Shown: piece by piece, positions 33,301 through 40,450 of the stretch | How the letters are laid out: the number at the start of each line of letters is the position of its first letter | Numbering within the stretch: position 1 is the first letter of the stretch | Assembly (NCBI RefSeq): GCF_004353825.1 | Contig: NZ_SMNA01000004.1 | Location: 62,001-126,000, forward strand | Direction of reading: 5' to 3' | Source of the DNA: Occultella glacieicola | GTDB taxonomy: Bacteria > Actinomycetota > Actinomycetes > Actinomycetales > Beutenbergiaceae | Length of the DNA stretch: 64,000 nucleotides | The notes under the pieces: model-generated | The model's database searches: none | Told to the model about the DNA's origin: nothing | Seen by the model: only the letters and a program-made list of their open reading frames with translations | Program-made: the position numbers and the translations under genes

Positions 33301-34834
33301 CGAGCGCGGTCATCTGCAGGATCACCGACGCGAGCGAGGTGCGCAGGATCTCCGGCTCGGTGTACTCGGGGCGGCCCTCGAAGTCCCGCTGGGAGTACAG
33401 CCGGATGCAGATCCCGTCCGCGAGCCGGCCGCACCGGCCGGCACGCTGGTTCGCGCTCGCCTGGCTGACCGGCTCGATCGGCAGCCGCTGCACCTTGGTC
33501 CGGTTGGAGTACCGGGAGATCCGGGCCGTGCCGGGGTCGATCACGTACCGGATGCCGGGCACGGTCAGGGAGGTCTCGGCGACGTTCGTGGCCAGGACGA
33601 TCCGCCGCGTCGTGTGATGCTCGAACACGCGGTGCTGCTCGGCGGCCGAGAGCCGTGCGTACAGCGGGATGACCTCGACGGCGTTGGCCGCGTGCGCGGA
33701 GGCGCGGGCTCCGCCGGGGGCGACGTGCCGGGGCCCGAGGTGGTCGGCCAGGGCGTCCGCGGCGTCCCGGATCTCCCGCTCGCCCGACAGGAACACCAGG
33801 ATGTCGCCGCCGCCCTCGGCCATCAGTTCGTCGGCCGCGCGGCAGATCGCCGTGTTCTGGTCGATCGCGTCCTCGTCCGGCAACGGCGGGGCATCGTCGT
33901 CGAGCGGCCCGTCGAGTTCGTCGCCCAGGTCCGCGAGCAGCGGCCGGTACCGCACCTCGACGGGGTACGTCCGCCCGGACACCTCGACGACCGGCACCGT
34001 GTGCCGGGGTTGGGTGAAGTAGTCCGCGAACCGCTGCGAGTCGATGGTCGCGGAGGTGACGATGACCTTCAGGTCCGGGCGCTTCGGCAGCAGCTGGTGC
34101 AGGAAGCCGAGCAGGAAGTCGATGTTCAGGGTCCGCTCATGCGCCTCGTCCACGATGATCGTGTCGTAGCGGCGCAGCAGCGGGTCGCGCTGGATCTCGG
34201 CGAGCAGGATGCCGTCCGTCATGATCTTGACCAGGGTGGTCTCGGAGACCTGGTCGGTGAACCGCACCTGGTACCCGACGGCGCCGCCGAGCTCGACGCC
34301 CAGTTCCTCGGCGATGCGCTCGGCGACCGTGCGTGCGGCGATCCGGCGGGGCTGGGTGTGCCCGATGGTGCCGGTGATGCCGCGGCCCAGCTCGAGGCAG
34401 ATCTTCGGGATCTGGGTGGTCTTGCCGGACCCGGTCTCCCCGGCCACGATCACCACCTGGTGGTCGCGGATCGCGTCGGCGATCTCCTCCCGGCGGGCCG
34501 AGACCGGCAGCTGTGCCGGATAGCCGATCGTGGGCAGCGCCGCCCGGCGCTTGGCGAGCAGCTCGGCACTCGGCGCCCGGTAGCCGGCCGCGCGGCCGGA
34601 CGCTCCGCGCCCGCGGCGACCTGCGCCGTCGGGCCTCCTGCTCGGGCGGCGGCCCTCGGACCGTTCGCTCGCGCTCGACGTCTCGCCCGCGGGCGACCCG
34701 CCGCCTGCGTTCGCGGGCGGGACCGCCTGCTCGGCGGGTCGCCCTCCGGTGCGCCTCCGGCGGGGTCGCCGACGGCGGGGGGCGCGCCCCGTCTCGTCCG
34801 TCGCCCGATTCTCCGCGTCCGTCACCGCCCCCAT
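30359..34834 (-). CDS. hrpA: ATP-dependent RNA helicase HrpA (DEAH box)
   Basis: A 1491-residue DEAH-box helicase of the HrpA type, implicated in bacteria in RNA processing and rescue of stalled ribosomes. An Arg/Gly/Pro-rich tail (about 1-90) precedes motif I GETGSGKT (132-139), motif II DEAH (229-232), motif III SAT (261-263) and motif VI QRAGRCGR. The helicase-associated HA2/OB region and the HrpA-specific C-terminal domain (DUF3418-like) follow. The family usually has about 1300 residues; the excess is the N-terminal tail and a low-complexity insert of about 160 residues (roughly 1090-1250), rich in Gly/Ser/Ala/Thr and encoded by 9-bp tandem DNA repeats. It follows the GNAT gene by 40 nt on the same strand. 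Confidence 0.93.
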   Translation of the reverse strand: MGAVTDAENRATDETGRAPRRRRPRRRRTGGRPAEQAVPPANAGGGSPAGETSSASERSEGRRPSRRPDGAGRRGRGASGRAAGYRAPSAELLAKRRAALPTIGYPAQLPVSARREEIADAIRDHQVVIVAGETGSGKTTQIPKICLELGRGITGTIGHTQPRRIAARTVAERIAEELGVELGGAVGYQVRFTDQVSETTLVKIMTDGILLAEIQRDPLLRRYDTIIVDEAHERTLNIDFLLGFLHQLLPKRPDLKVIVTSATIDSQRFADYFTQPRHTVPVVEVSGRTYPVEVRYRPLLADLGDELDGPLDDDAPPLPDEDAIDQNTAICRAADELMAEGGGDILVFLSGEREIRDAADALADHLGPRHVAPGGARASAHAANAVEVIPLYARLSAAEQHRVFEHHTTRRIVLATNVAETSLTVPGIRYVIDPGTARISRYSNRTKVQRLPIEPVSQASANQRAGRCGRLADGICIRLYSQRDFEGRPEYTEPEILRTSLASVILQMTALGLGDVAKFDFLDSPDSRAVRDGLQLLHELNAIEAESATTSSNQLTTVGRALAQLPIDPRLGRMIIEAGRLGCVREVMIIVAGLSVQDVRERPTEHQQAADDKHRRFADPTSDFLSLLKLWDYLKEQQGEMGSSAFRRLCRSEYLNFLRVREWQDVHTQLRQMAKPLGLEVHHRPDTYRDATDPDRVHQALLSGLLSHVGSWDERRRDYAGARGTRFVIFPGSHLAKRNPAWIMAGELVETSRLFARTVARIKPEWAEPLAGHLVKRTYSEPYWSTKQGAAMVKEKVLLYGVPIVAERAVPLARVDAPLARELFLRHALVEGEWRTHHAFFAENTRLLEEAQSLEARSRRRDLVIDEDGLFDFYDERIPEDVTTARHFDAWWKDARRENPDLLTFTTELLVPDADTLDANAFPDTWRQDDLTLPLTYQFEPGTEADGVTVHIPISILNRLRPDGFDWMVPGLVDELAVATIRSLPKALRRQLVPAPDVGREIVAQLPAWSEAAPAGSPTFTEAFAETALRLRQVEIGPDDWAPDRLPPHLRMTFRVQTDRGATLAEGKDLVLLQRQLARESRDAVRTAVRTALTEAQTAHPRPGEHGPMPDGAGHHGATGASGGRGPGGGPVGSGGGRAGAAAGQDRDSGHPGPAGSAGSAGSAGSAGSALTPGLAEQTGLTGWPDLPGGRIPETVSSVGAAGLEIRGYPALADEPGASGQSGKSGTSGTSGTSGTSGTSGTVALRVLANAADQAVSHRAGVLRLLYLGSALAVGRVTSRWNAAQSLALAASPYRNTDALVADLQVSAISALVAGTDLAGVRDRAAFDALLARIRPALEDEVLRVADLTVRILTRSRELEETIRATTSMTLLNVLTDVRDQHAALVHPGFLVDTPPEHLVHLPRYLRAAVVRLEKAAENPNRDADRAWTLGELQEAWWSAKQAAAHDPVRAARLAEIRWQLEELRVSYFAQQLGTPKTISDKRIRKALADA
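31113..31184 (-). repeat. 9-bp tandem repeat in hrpA (GTS repeat)
   Basis: Eight units of the form CCTGACGTG or CCGGACGTG on the plus strand encode repeated Gly-Thr-Ser/Ser-Gly-Lys on the minus strand. The repeats keep the frame and lie in the low-complexity insert of HrpA. Confidence 0.85.
31325..31378 (-). repeat. 9-bp tandem repeat in hrpA (GSA repeat)
   Basis: Six units of TGCCGACCC and close variants encode a Gly-Ser-Ala repeat within the same low-complexity insert. A second, independent 9-bp expansion in one gene is notable. Confidence 0.8.
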
Positions 34835-34874
34835 TGTTCCCGACGGCGCCAGTGCTTTCCGCCGCCGGTTCCGG

Positions 34875-35408
34875 TCAGGCCTCTCGGACGGTCATCAGGC
34901 TGCGGCCGTGTGCGGTGAGCGGGCCGGGCTCGCCCGTCTCGCGGAACCCGAGTTTGCCGAGGACCCGGCGGGACGCGACGTTCCAGTCCCACACGCTCGC
35001 CCGCAACCGTCGATAGCCCGCTTCCTCCGCCCAGGTGATCACGGCCCGCCCGGCCTCGGTCGCGTAGCCGCGGTTGTGGACGGCGCTCAGCAACTCGAAG
35101 GCGAGCTCGGGCTCGTCGGGTGCCCCCTCCGACGGGACCACCAGCCCGCAGTACCCGATGACGTCGGCGGTGTCCTTGCGTTCGACGGCCAGCAGGCCCG
35201 GTCCCGGTGGCGATCCCTGACCTTCGCGGATCCGGGCCGCGATCTCGGCCTCGGTCGGGCGCCCCTGCGGATCGAGCTGTCGGTGCGCGGGGACGCGCAC
35301 GTCGCGCTCGGTCCACAACCGGTGGAGGACGGCCGCATCGGAGGCGACTTGGCCTCGCAGCACGAGGCGATCGGTCTCGAGCGGGGTCAGAACGGGCAGC
35401 GGTGGCAT
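34875..35408 (-). CDS. GNAT acetyltransferase, RimJ/RimL-like
   Basis: A 177-residue acetyltransferase of the RimJ/RimL (Acetyltransf_3) type. The N-terminus LETDRLVLRGQVASD is the family opening motif; ELAFELLSAVHNRGYATEAG (about residues 100-119) contains the acetyl-CoA loop (NRGYATEA), and WDWNVASRRVLGKLGFRETG is the C-terminal signature. It would acetylate a protein N-terminus or a small amine; the target is unknown. It lies directly upstream of hrpA on the same strand, 40 nt apart, and might be cotranscribed. A GACAAT box lies about 6 nt before the ATG. Confidence 0.87.
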   Translation of the reverse strand: MPPLPVLTPLETDRLVLRGQVASDAAVLHRLWTERDVRVPAHRQLDPQGRPTEAEIAARIREGQGSPPGPGLLAVERKDTADVIGYCGLVVPSEGAPDEPELAFELLSAVHNRGYATEAGRAVITWAEEAGYRRLRASVWDWNVASRRVLGKLGFRETGEPGPLTAHGRSLMTVREA

Positions 35409-35482
35409 TCCGGCATTGTCTCAGCACCGTGATCGGGGGTAATTCACTCGATCGGCAGCGCGTGGGACGTCACGATGGAGCG

Positions 35483-36136
35483 ATGGACAGCCCGATCCCG
35501 ATCGACCTGGCGACCTGGCCGCGGAGGCAGCACTTCGAGCACTACCTGCACGCGGTGCCGTGCACGTACTCGATGACGGTCGAACTGGACGTGACCGAGT
35601 TCGTCAGGGCGCTGCGGAACTCTCCCCGGCGGACGTATGTCGCCCAGATCTGGGCGCTCGGCACGATCGTCAACGCCCGCGAGGAGTTCCGGATGTGCCT
35701 GACCGAGTCCGACGCCCCCGCGGTCTGGCCGGTGCTGCACCCCTCGTTCACCCTCTTCAACGCCGAGCGGGAGACGTTCTCCAGCGTCTGGGCGCCCTAC
35801 GACCCGGACTTCGCCACCTTCCATGACGGCGCGGCGGCGCTGCTCGACCGGCACCGCGACAGCACCGAGTTCTTCCCGGTGGGTGGTGGGCCACCGAACA
35901 CGTTCGACGTGTCGAGCCTGCCCTGGGCCTCGTTCACCGGGTTCAACCTGAACATCCGGGACGCGTGGCGCCACCTCGCGCCGATCTTCACCCTCGGGCG
36001 CTATCAGGAGGGCGACGGCCGCGTGTTCCTGCCGCTCGCGCTGCAGGTCCACCACGCCGCCGCGGACGGCTTCCACTCGGCGCGGTTCGTGAACGAGCTC
36101 CAGGCCGTGTTCGCCGACCCGTCCTGGGTGCCCTGA
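35483..36136 (+). CDS. type A chloramphenicol O-acetyltransferase-like protein
   Basis: A 217-residue trimeric acetyltransferase of the CatA type, which transfers acetyl from acetyl-CoA to the 3-hydroxyl of chloramphenicol. The length matches classical CATs (about 213-219). The N-terminal segment TWPRRQHFEHYLHAVPCTYS resembles the CAT opening. The active site is the second His in QVHHAAADGFHSARF (H191, with D195 and G196), and LPWASFTGFNLNI carries the CAT Ser that holds the tetrahedral intermediate. All core residues are present, so it looks functional. Whether it confers resistance or acts on another substrate cannot be read from the sequence. There are no mobile-element marks around it; a 23-nt repeat follows the stop. 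Confidence 0.87.
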   Translation: MDSPIPIDLATWPRRQHFEHYLHAVPCTYSMTVELDVTEFVRALRNSPRRTYVAQIWALGTIVNAREEFRMCLTESDAPAVWPVLHPSFTLFNAERETFSSVWAPYDPDFATFHDGAAALLDRHRDSTEFFPVGGGPPNTFDVSSLPWASFTGFNLNIRDAWRHLAPIFTLGRYQEGDGRVFLPLALQVHHAAADGFHSARFVNELQAVFADPSWVP

Positions 36137-36152
36137 CCGACCCGGCCGCCCG

Positions 36153-36251
36153 GTGAGAGTGCTGGATCGGTCGCCAAATCGGCACCTTCACCGACGGCCG
36201 GTGCGCGGCACCCTTCCGTGAGAGTGCTGAATCGGTCGCCTCGTCAGCACT
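36153..36251. repeat. 23-nt direct repeat, two hairpin-forming copies
   Basis: GTGAGAGTGCTGGATCGGTC (36153 on, 23 nt to 36175) recurs at 36218-36240 with one G/A change. Each copy is followed by a near complement of AGTGCTGA: TCAGCACT at 36244-36251 makes a perfect 8-bp stem, CGGCAC at 36180-36185 a weaker one. The copies are 65 nt apart between convergent genes and could be terminators or a dispersed extragenic repeat. Confidence 0.75.
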
Positions 36252-36266
36252 GTCGGCGGCGCGGGC

Positions 36267-37343
36267 TCAGACGAACCGGATCGCGGACCGCAGTTGGGGC
36301 CGCAGCGCGAACATGTGCTCCTCCGACGGCCGGGCCACGGCCGGGTGCCCGGCCGTGATCAGGCGGGCGAGCCCGCGGGCGCGGACGGCCAGGCGCGGCG
36401 TGCCGCGACGGCGGACCAGGACCCAGTCGGCCGGATCGGCGAGCGCCTCGTCCGGGAGCACCAGGAGCAGGGCGTCGAAGCGGGTGCGCCAGGATCTCGC
36501 GACCTTCGCCCGGCGCTCCAGGGCGGCCATCGGGTGCTCGCCGGTGGCCAGCCCGGTGCTGACCAGGTCGCCGCGGCGCACCGTGACCGGTGCGCCCCAG
36601 TCCTCGGACTGGACCGCCCACAGCCCGGTCGGCCCGAGGACCACGTGGTCGATCTTCGCCGGGTCGGTGGTCGGTGCGGTGGCGTCGCGCGCCCAGCCGC
36701 CGCTGCCGGCGCCGGTGGCCACGTCGTTCCAGACCGTGAACGCCGAGCTGAGGTCGCCGAGGGTGCGGGCGGTGCGTTCCTCGGCGAGCGCGTCGGCGAG
36801 CGCGTGCTGGATCTCCCGGGGCGCGCGGGCCACGAGGTCGGGCGCGTACGGGTCGCCGATCTCGACTCCGCGACCGACCCACTCGCGCAGCAGCGTCAGG
36901 TAGCGCTCGCGGGACCACCCACCGGGGTGCCCGTGGGAGCGGGCTCGCGACGGCACGTTCGTGCTGCCCCGGCTCGAGCCGGCGGTCCAGACCGGGCCGG
37001 ACCCGCCGTAGACACCGCCGCCACCCGAGCTGCCCGACGTGTCGGTCGCCCGCGGCCCGCCGCCGGGGGGCCGGGCCGGGCCCGTCGGTCGCGACCAGTT
37101 CGAGCCGGAGGCTCCCGACGTTCCACCCGGCCGGTGGGCGCGGTCGTAGCGGGCCCGGTGTGCCGGCGTGCCGACCTGCTCCCACGCGGTCTGTACCTCG
37201 TGGAAGAGTTCCGGGTCCCCACCGACGTCCGGGTGGGACTCGCGAAGCCGCCGCCGGTAGGCGCGCCGAAGTTCCTCGGTGGACGCATCGGCGTCAACAC
37301 CGAGCACCTCGTAGGGCGTGGCCCCGAGGGAGCGTTCGGTCAT
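36267..37343 (-). CDS. J-domain protein with a degenerate NERD-like domain
   Basis: A 358-residue fusion. The N-terminal J domain (residues 8-62) has a complete HPD motif (H37-P38-D39 in ESHPDVGG) and so should stimulate a DnaK ATPase. A Ser/Gly/Pro linker (about 65-145) follows. The C-terminal domain resembles NERD, a nuclease-related fold: KIDHVVLGPTGLWAVQSEDW (about 230-249) keeps the conserved Asp, but the catalytic E-x-K is replaced by Q-S-E, so nuclease activity is doubtful. An upstream TTG at 37379 is an unlikely alternative start. A NERD-helicase with intact residues lies 1.1 kb away. J-NERD architecture is uncommon; a role in protein quality control or DNA sensing is speculation. Confidence 0.78.
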   Translation of the reverse strand: MTERSLGATPYEVLGVDADASTEELRRAYRRRLRESHPDVGGDPELFHEVQTAWEQVGTPAHRARYDRAHRPGGTSGASGSNWSRPTGPARPPGGGPRATDTSGSSGGGGVYGGSGPVWTAGSSRGSTNVPSRARSHGHPGGWSRERYLTLLREWVGRGVEIGDPYAPDLVARAPREIQHALADALAEERTARTLGDLSSAFTVWNDVATGAGSGGWARDATAPTTDPAKIDHVVLGPTGLWAVQSEDWGAPVTVRRGDLVSTGLATGEHPMAALERRAKVARSWRTRFDALLLVLPDEALADPADWVLVRRRGTPRLAVRARGLARLITAGHPAVARPSEEHMFALRPQLRSAIRFV

Positions 37344-37524
37344 CAGGGCCTTCGGCGGGTCGGTGAATGCTGCGGTCAAGACTAGCTCGCGCCACTGGGC
37401 AATCCCTGGGAGCCGCAGGTGTGACCCTGGCGCTCGGGTACCGCACCGCCCACCACGTCGGAACCCGCTCGCTGGCGACTCGTGCCGTCAGGACGTCCGG
37501 ACCGCTCGACCCGACCTTCGCGGT

Positions 37525-38418
37525 TCACCAGGCATCGAGGTGTCGATGCGGCGCCCCCTCCGGTGGGGTGTAGTCGGAGTGCGGGCCGGGAGTGAGGTAG
37601 GTCCGGGCGAACTTCAGGGACGCGGCGACGTCCTCGTGCCGCTCCGCAGCGGAGCGCGCCCGACGGGTCGAGATCTCCACGCACACGTCCCCGGACCAGC
37701 CGCCGGTGACGAGATCGGCGAGCAGCTCCCGGGCCGGCTGCGTGCCCCGGCCGGGCACCAGGTGCTCGTCCATGATCGACGTGGTGCCGTCGGTGAGGTG
37801 GACGTGCCGCAGCCGGGGGCCGAACTGCCGGGCCAGGGCGCGGCTGTCCTGCCGGGCCACGGCCGCGTGCGACAGGTCCAGGGTGACGTTGTCGTAGTCA
37901 TGCTCCGTGGGGTCCCAGCCGGGCAGGTAGGCGCGCATCACCTCGCGCTTGCGGCCACGCCACGGGTACATGTTCTCGACGGCGACGATCACCCCGGTCG
38001 CCTCGCTGAGCTCGCGCACGTGCTCGACGAAGCCGTTCGAGTAGCGACGTTGCCACCGGAAGGGCGGGTGCACCACGACGACCTCGGCGCCGACCTCGAG
38101 CGCGAGGTCGACCGAGCGCTCGAGTTTCGGACCGGGCAGCCGACCCCACACCCCCTGGCTGAGCACCAGGGACGGCGCGTGGATGCTCGTCACCGGCTGC
38201 CCGTGATCGGCCGCGAGCCGGTTCAGGGCCTTCGCGTCCTTCGTGGTCGAGTCGGGCAGCACCATGATCTCGAGGCCGTCGTAGCCGAGCTCGGCCGCCA
38301 CCTCGAACGCGAACGGGGTCTTGCGCGGGTAGACGCTGATGTTCGACAGCGTGACCCGGATGCCCGGCGCCCGTGCGCCGTCGGCAGTCGCCGGGTCGGT
38401 CACGGTCGCCTCGCCCAT
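37525..38418 (-). CDS. sugar-phosphate isomerase/epimerase-like TIM-barrel protein
   Basis: A 297-residue AP-endonuclease-2 superfamily (xylose isomerase-like) TIM barrel. Conserved metal-site residues include E in LGYDGLEIMVLPDS, H in SIHAPSLVL, E in IVAVENMYPW, D in VTLDLSHAAVA with the following His, H in LRHVHLTDG and E in DVCVEIST. It resembles IolE/IolH-like and 2-keto-myo-inositol-type enzymes, but the substrate is unknown. ATG 38418 (MGEATVTDPA) is chosen over 38526. It sits between the J-NERD gene and the NERD-helicase gene, all on the minus strand, with a 49-nt gap to the helicase. A 181-nt gap separates it from the J-NERD gene; I see nothing in it. Confidence 0.83.
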   Translation of the reverse strand: MGEATVTDPATADGARAPGIRVTLSNISVYPRKTPFAFEVAAELGYDGLEIMVLPDSTTKDAKALNRLAADHGQPVTSIHAPSLVLSQGVWGRLPGPKLERSVDLALEVGAEVVVVHPPFRWQRRYSNGFVEHVRELSEATGVIVAVENMYPWRGRKREVMRAYLPGWDPTEHDYDNVTLDLSHAAVARQDSRALARQFGPRLRHVHLTDGTTSIMDEHLVPGRGTQPARELLADLVTGGWSGDVCVEISTRRARSAAERHEDVAASLKFARTYLTPGPHSDYTPPEGAPHRHLDAW

Positions 38419-38467
38419 GCGCAGCAGCCTATGGCTTGGGGCTGGGAGTCGCCTGGGAAGGCACCGC

Positions 38468-40126
38468 TCAGGCCGACGGCGTCCAGGCCTCAGCCTCCAT
38501 GAGCCGTCGGCGAGCGGCCTCGCCACCGATGCTCGCGATCTCCTCGCGCGGCCCGACCAGCACGAGCAGACTCCTCGCCCGGGACAGGCCCGTGTACACC
38601 ATCGAGCGGGCCCGTTCCTGCTCCCGGAAGCCGTTCACGGCGAGCACCACGACCGGCCGTTCCAGGCCCTTGAAGTTGAGCACGTGCCCGTAGAAGACGT
38701 CGGTGCCCTCGAAGAAGTCGTCCCAGTACGCGTCATGCCCGACGGCGTCGATCCGGTTGATCTGTTCCGGGTGCCTTCGCCTGGTGGTCAGGAGGGCGAC
38801 GTCGCCCGGGTCCCAGCCCTCCTCGAGGAGTGCGTCGACGGCGTCGTCCGCGGCCTCGACGGCGTCCGCGGCGGGCACGTCGATGAGCCGGACGGGCGTG
38901 CCCGCGCCGCCGCGCGCGGTGATCCGGCGGTCGCTGACGGAGCCGCTCAGCTGGGCGATCGGCTTCGTGGAGCGCAGGTTCTCGTGCAACTCGAACGGGG
39001 CCAGGTCGATCGGTGCCGTGCCGCCGCGGGCGAAGACCTGCTGTCCGGCGTCGCCGAACAGGAACAGCCCGCCGCGCTCGGGATCCTTCAGGCAGCGCAG
39101 CAGCGACGTCCACCACAGGTCCCCGAAGTCCTGGGCCTCGTCCACGACCACGGAGTCGAACAGGTCCGACGGCGGCCGCTCGGCGGCGAGGTCGGCGAGT
39201 GCGAGCGGCAGCCGACGCTCCCAGTAGTCGGGGTCGTCATCGGTGCCGGGCTCGGCGCCCCAACTCCGCGGCAGGTCGTGGAACAGGCCGACGTACGCCG
39301 GCCGGCTCCTGGCCGGCCAGGCGTCGGTGACCCGCCTCAGGTAGCGGCCCAGCCCGCGGGAGTAGCAGAGCAGGGCGATGCGCTCACCCGTGCGCGCCCG
39401 CCGTCGGGCCTGCTCCAGGGCAAGCCACGTCTTGCCGCTCCCGGCCCCACCCACGACCTGGAACCGCTGCTGGCCGGCGACGAAGCGCAGGACGTCGGCC
39501 TGGTCCCGGGTGAGCAGATCCAGCCGGTCGAGCTCCGCGCGGACCTCGCCGAGCACGTCGGTCTGCGCGCCCAGCTGGCCGGCGAGCACGTCGTACAGAT
39601 CCTGGGCGTCCTGGGCGTCGAGCCCGCGTTCGCCCTGGCCGTGCGTTCCGATCGCCCGGAACACCCGAGCGGCGGCCGCGGCCACGTCCACGGCGTCGAT
39701 GATCATCGACCGCGGGCAGTCGCTGGTCTCGAAGTCCGGCCCGAACCGGGTGTGCGGGAACGCGACCAGGTGGGCGGTGCGTGCCTCGCCGGCGCCGATC
39801 CCGCGCCGGCGGAGTTTCTCCTGCAATAGGTGCCGGGCGTCCTGGACCTGGCGGACCGGGTTCATCCGATGCGAGTCGGTTCCCGAGCCCTGGTGCCAGC
39901 CCTGGTCGTTGTGCCAGACCTGACCGCCCTTGACCTCGATCGCGGCGATGCCGACGCCCGGCCAGAGGACGAGCAGGTCGATCTCCCGCTCGGTGCTCTC
40001 CTCGAGCAGGTTGACCGAGTGGAGCAGGGTGGCATCCGGCGGCAGCTGCTCCGCCAGCGCCCGCCAGAGCACTTCCTCGGCCGTGTTCCGCCCGAAGTCG
40101 GGCGCCTCGGGCCACAGGATCGCCAT
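38468..40126 (-). CDS. NERD nuclease and UvrD-like helicase fusion
   Basis: A 552-residue protein with an N-terminal NERD domain (about residues 10-130) and a superfamily 1 helicase core. NERD catalytic residues look intact: D50 in REIDLLVLWPGVGI, and E64 and K66 in AIEVKGGQVW (E-x-K). The helicase has Walker A GGAGSGKTW (226-234), motif II VVVDEAQDFGD, FGDAGQQVFARGG, motif IV-V VLNFKGLERPVVVL and motif VI YTGLSRAR. It would use ATP to move on or unwind DNA coupled to cleavage; such proteins occur in DNA repair and in some phage-defence neighbourhoods, but no defence function is proven here. A TAGAAC box about 7 nt before the ATG suggests a leaderless message. It is divergent from the mini L7/L12 gene. 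Confidence 0.88.
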   Translation of the reverse strand: MAILWPEAPDFGRNTAEEVLWRALAEQLPPDATLLHSVNLLEESTEREIDLLVLWPGVGIAAIEVKGGQVWHNDQGWHQGSGTDSHRMNPVRQVQDARHLLQEKLRRRGIGAGEARTAHLVAFPHTRFGPDFETSDCPRSMIIDAVDVAAAAARVFRAIGTHGQGERGLDAQDAQDLYDVLAGQLGAQTDVLGEVRAELDRLDLLTRDQADVLRFVAGQQRFQVVGGAGSGKTWLALEQARRRARTGERIALLCYSRGLGRYLRRVTDAWPARSRPAYVGLFHDLPRSWGAEPGTDDDPDYWERRLPLALADLAAERPPSDLFDSVVVDEAQDFGDLWWTSLLRCLKDPERGGLFLFGDAGQQVFARGGTAPIDLAPFELHENLRSTKPIAQLSGSVSDRRITARGGAGTPVRLIDVPAADAVEAADDAVDALLEEGWDPGDVALLTTRRRHPEQINRIDAVGHDAYWDDFFEGTDVFYGHVLNFKGLERPVVVLAVNGFREQERARSMVYTGLSRARSLLVLVGPREEIASIGGEAARRRLMEAEAWTPSA

Positions 40127-40199
40127 GACCTCAGTTCTAGCGGAGACGGGCCGGTCCCGGGCCACAACGGTCGCCCGGACGTTGAGGTAGGAATGACCC

Positions 40200-40442
40200 A
40201 TGACCGACGACATCCAGGCCCGCCTCAGCGCGATCGAGCACCACATCGACGTCCTCTACAACAAGGCCGGCCTGCAGGCGCCGTACTCCTTCGACGGCTG
40301 GGTCGCCGAGGGTGGGCCCTCGTCGCGCGTCGCCGACCTGCTGGCCCGCGGCAAGAAGATCGAGGCGATCAAGGCCTACCGGGAGGAGACCGGGGCCGGT
40401 CTCAAGGAGGCCAAGGACGCCGTCGACCGCTTCGAGCGCTGA
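40200..40442 (+). CDS. standalone ribosomal L7/L12 C-terminal-domain protein
   Basis: An 80-residue protein. The first 25 residues form a helix (MTDDIQARLSAIEHHIDVLY), and residues about 45-78 match the L7/L12 C-terminal fold, with the helix ending in ETGAGLKEAKDAVDRFE that normally binds translation factors. It lacks the L7/L12 N-terminal dimer domain, so it cannot replace the ribosomal protein. It could be a translation-factor mimic or a scaffold. TAGGAA precedes the ATG by 6 nt. It is divergent from the NERD-helicase (73 nt apart) and convergent with the LuxR gene, with 8 nt between stops. Function inferred only from fold similarity. Confidence 0.85.
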   Translation: MTDDIQARLSAIEHHIDVLYNKAGLQAPYSFDGWVAEGGPSSRVADLLARGKKIEAIKAYREETGAGLKEAKDAVDRFER

Positions 40443-40450
40443 GCCCCGCG

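Noticed and set aside
31382-34918. A 1178-codon open frame antisense to hrpA
   Set aside because: HrpA is certain on the other strand, and the antisense product shows no domain.
35483-36136. The chloramphenicol acetyltransferase-like gene considered as part of a mobile resistance element
   Set aside because: No transposase, integrase or long terminal inverted repeats flank it, and its base composition matches its neighbours.
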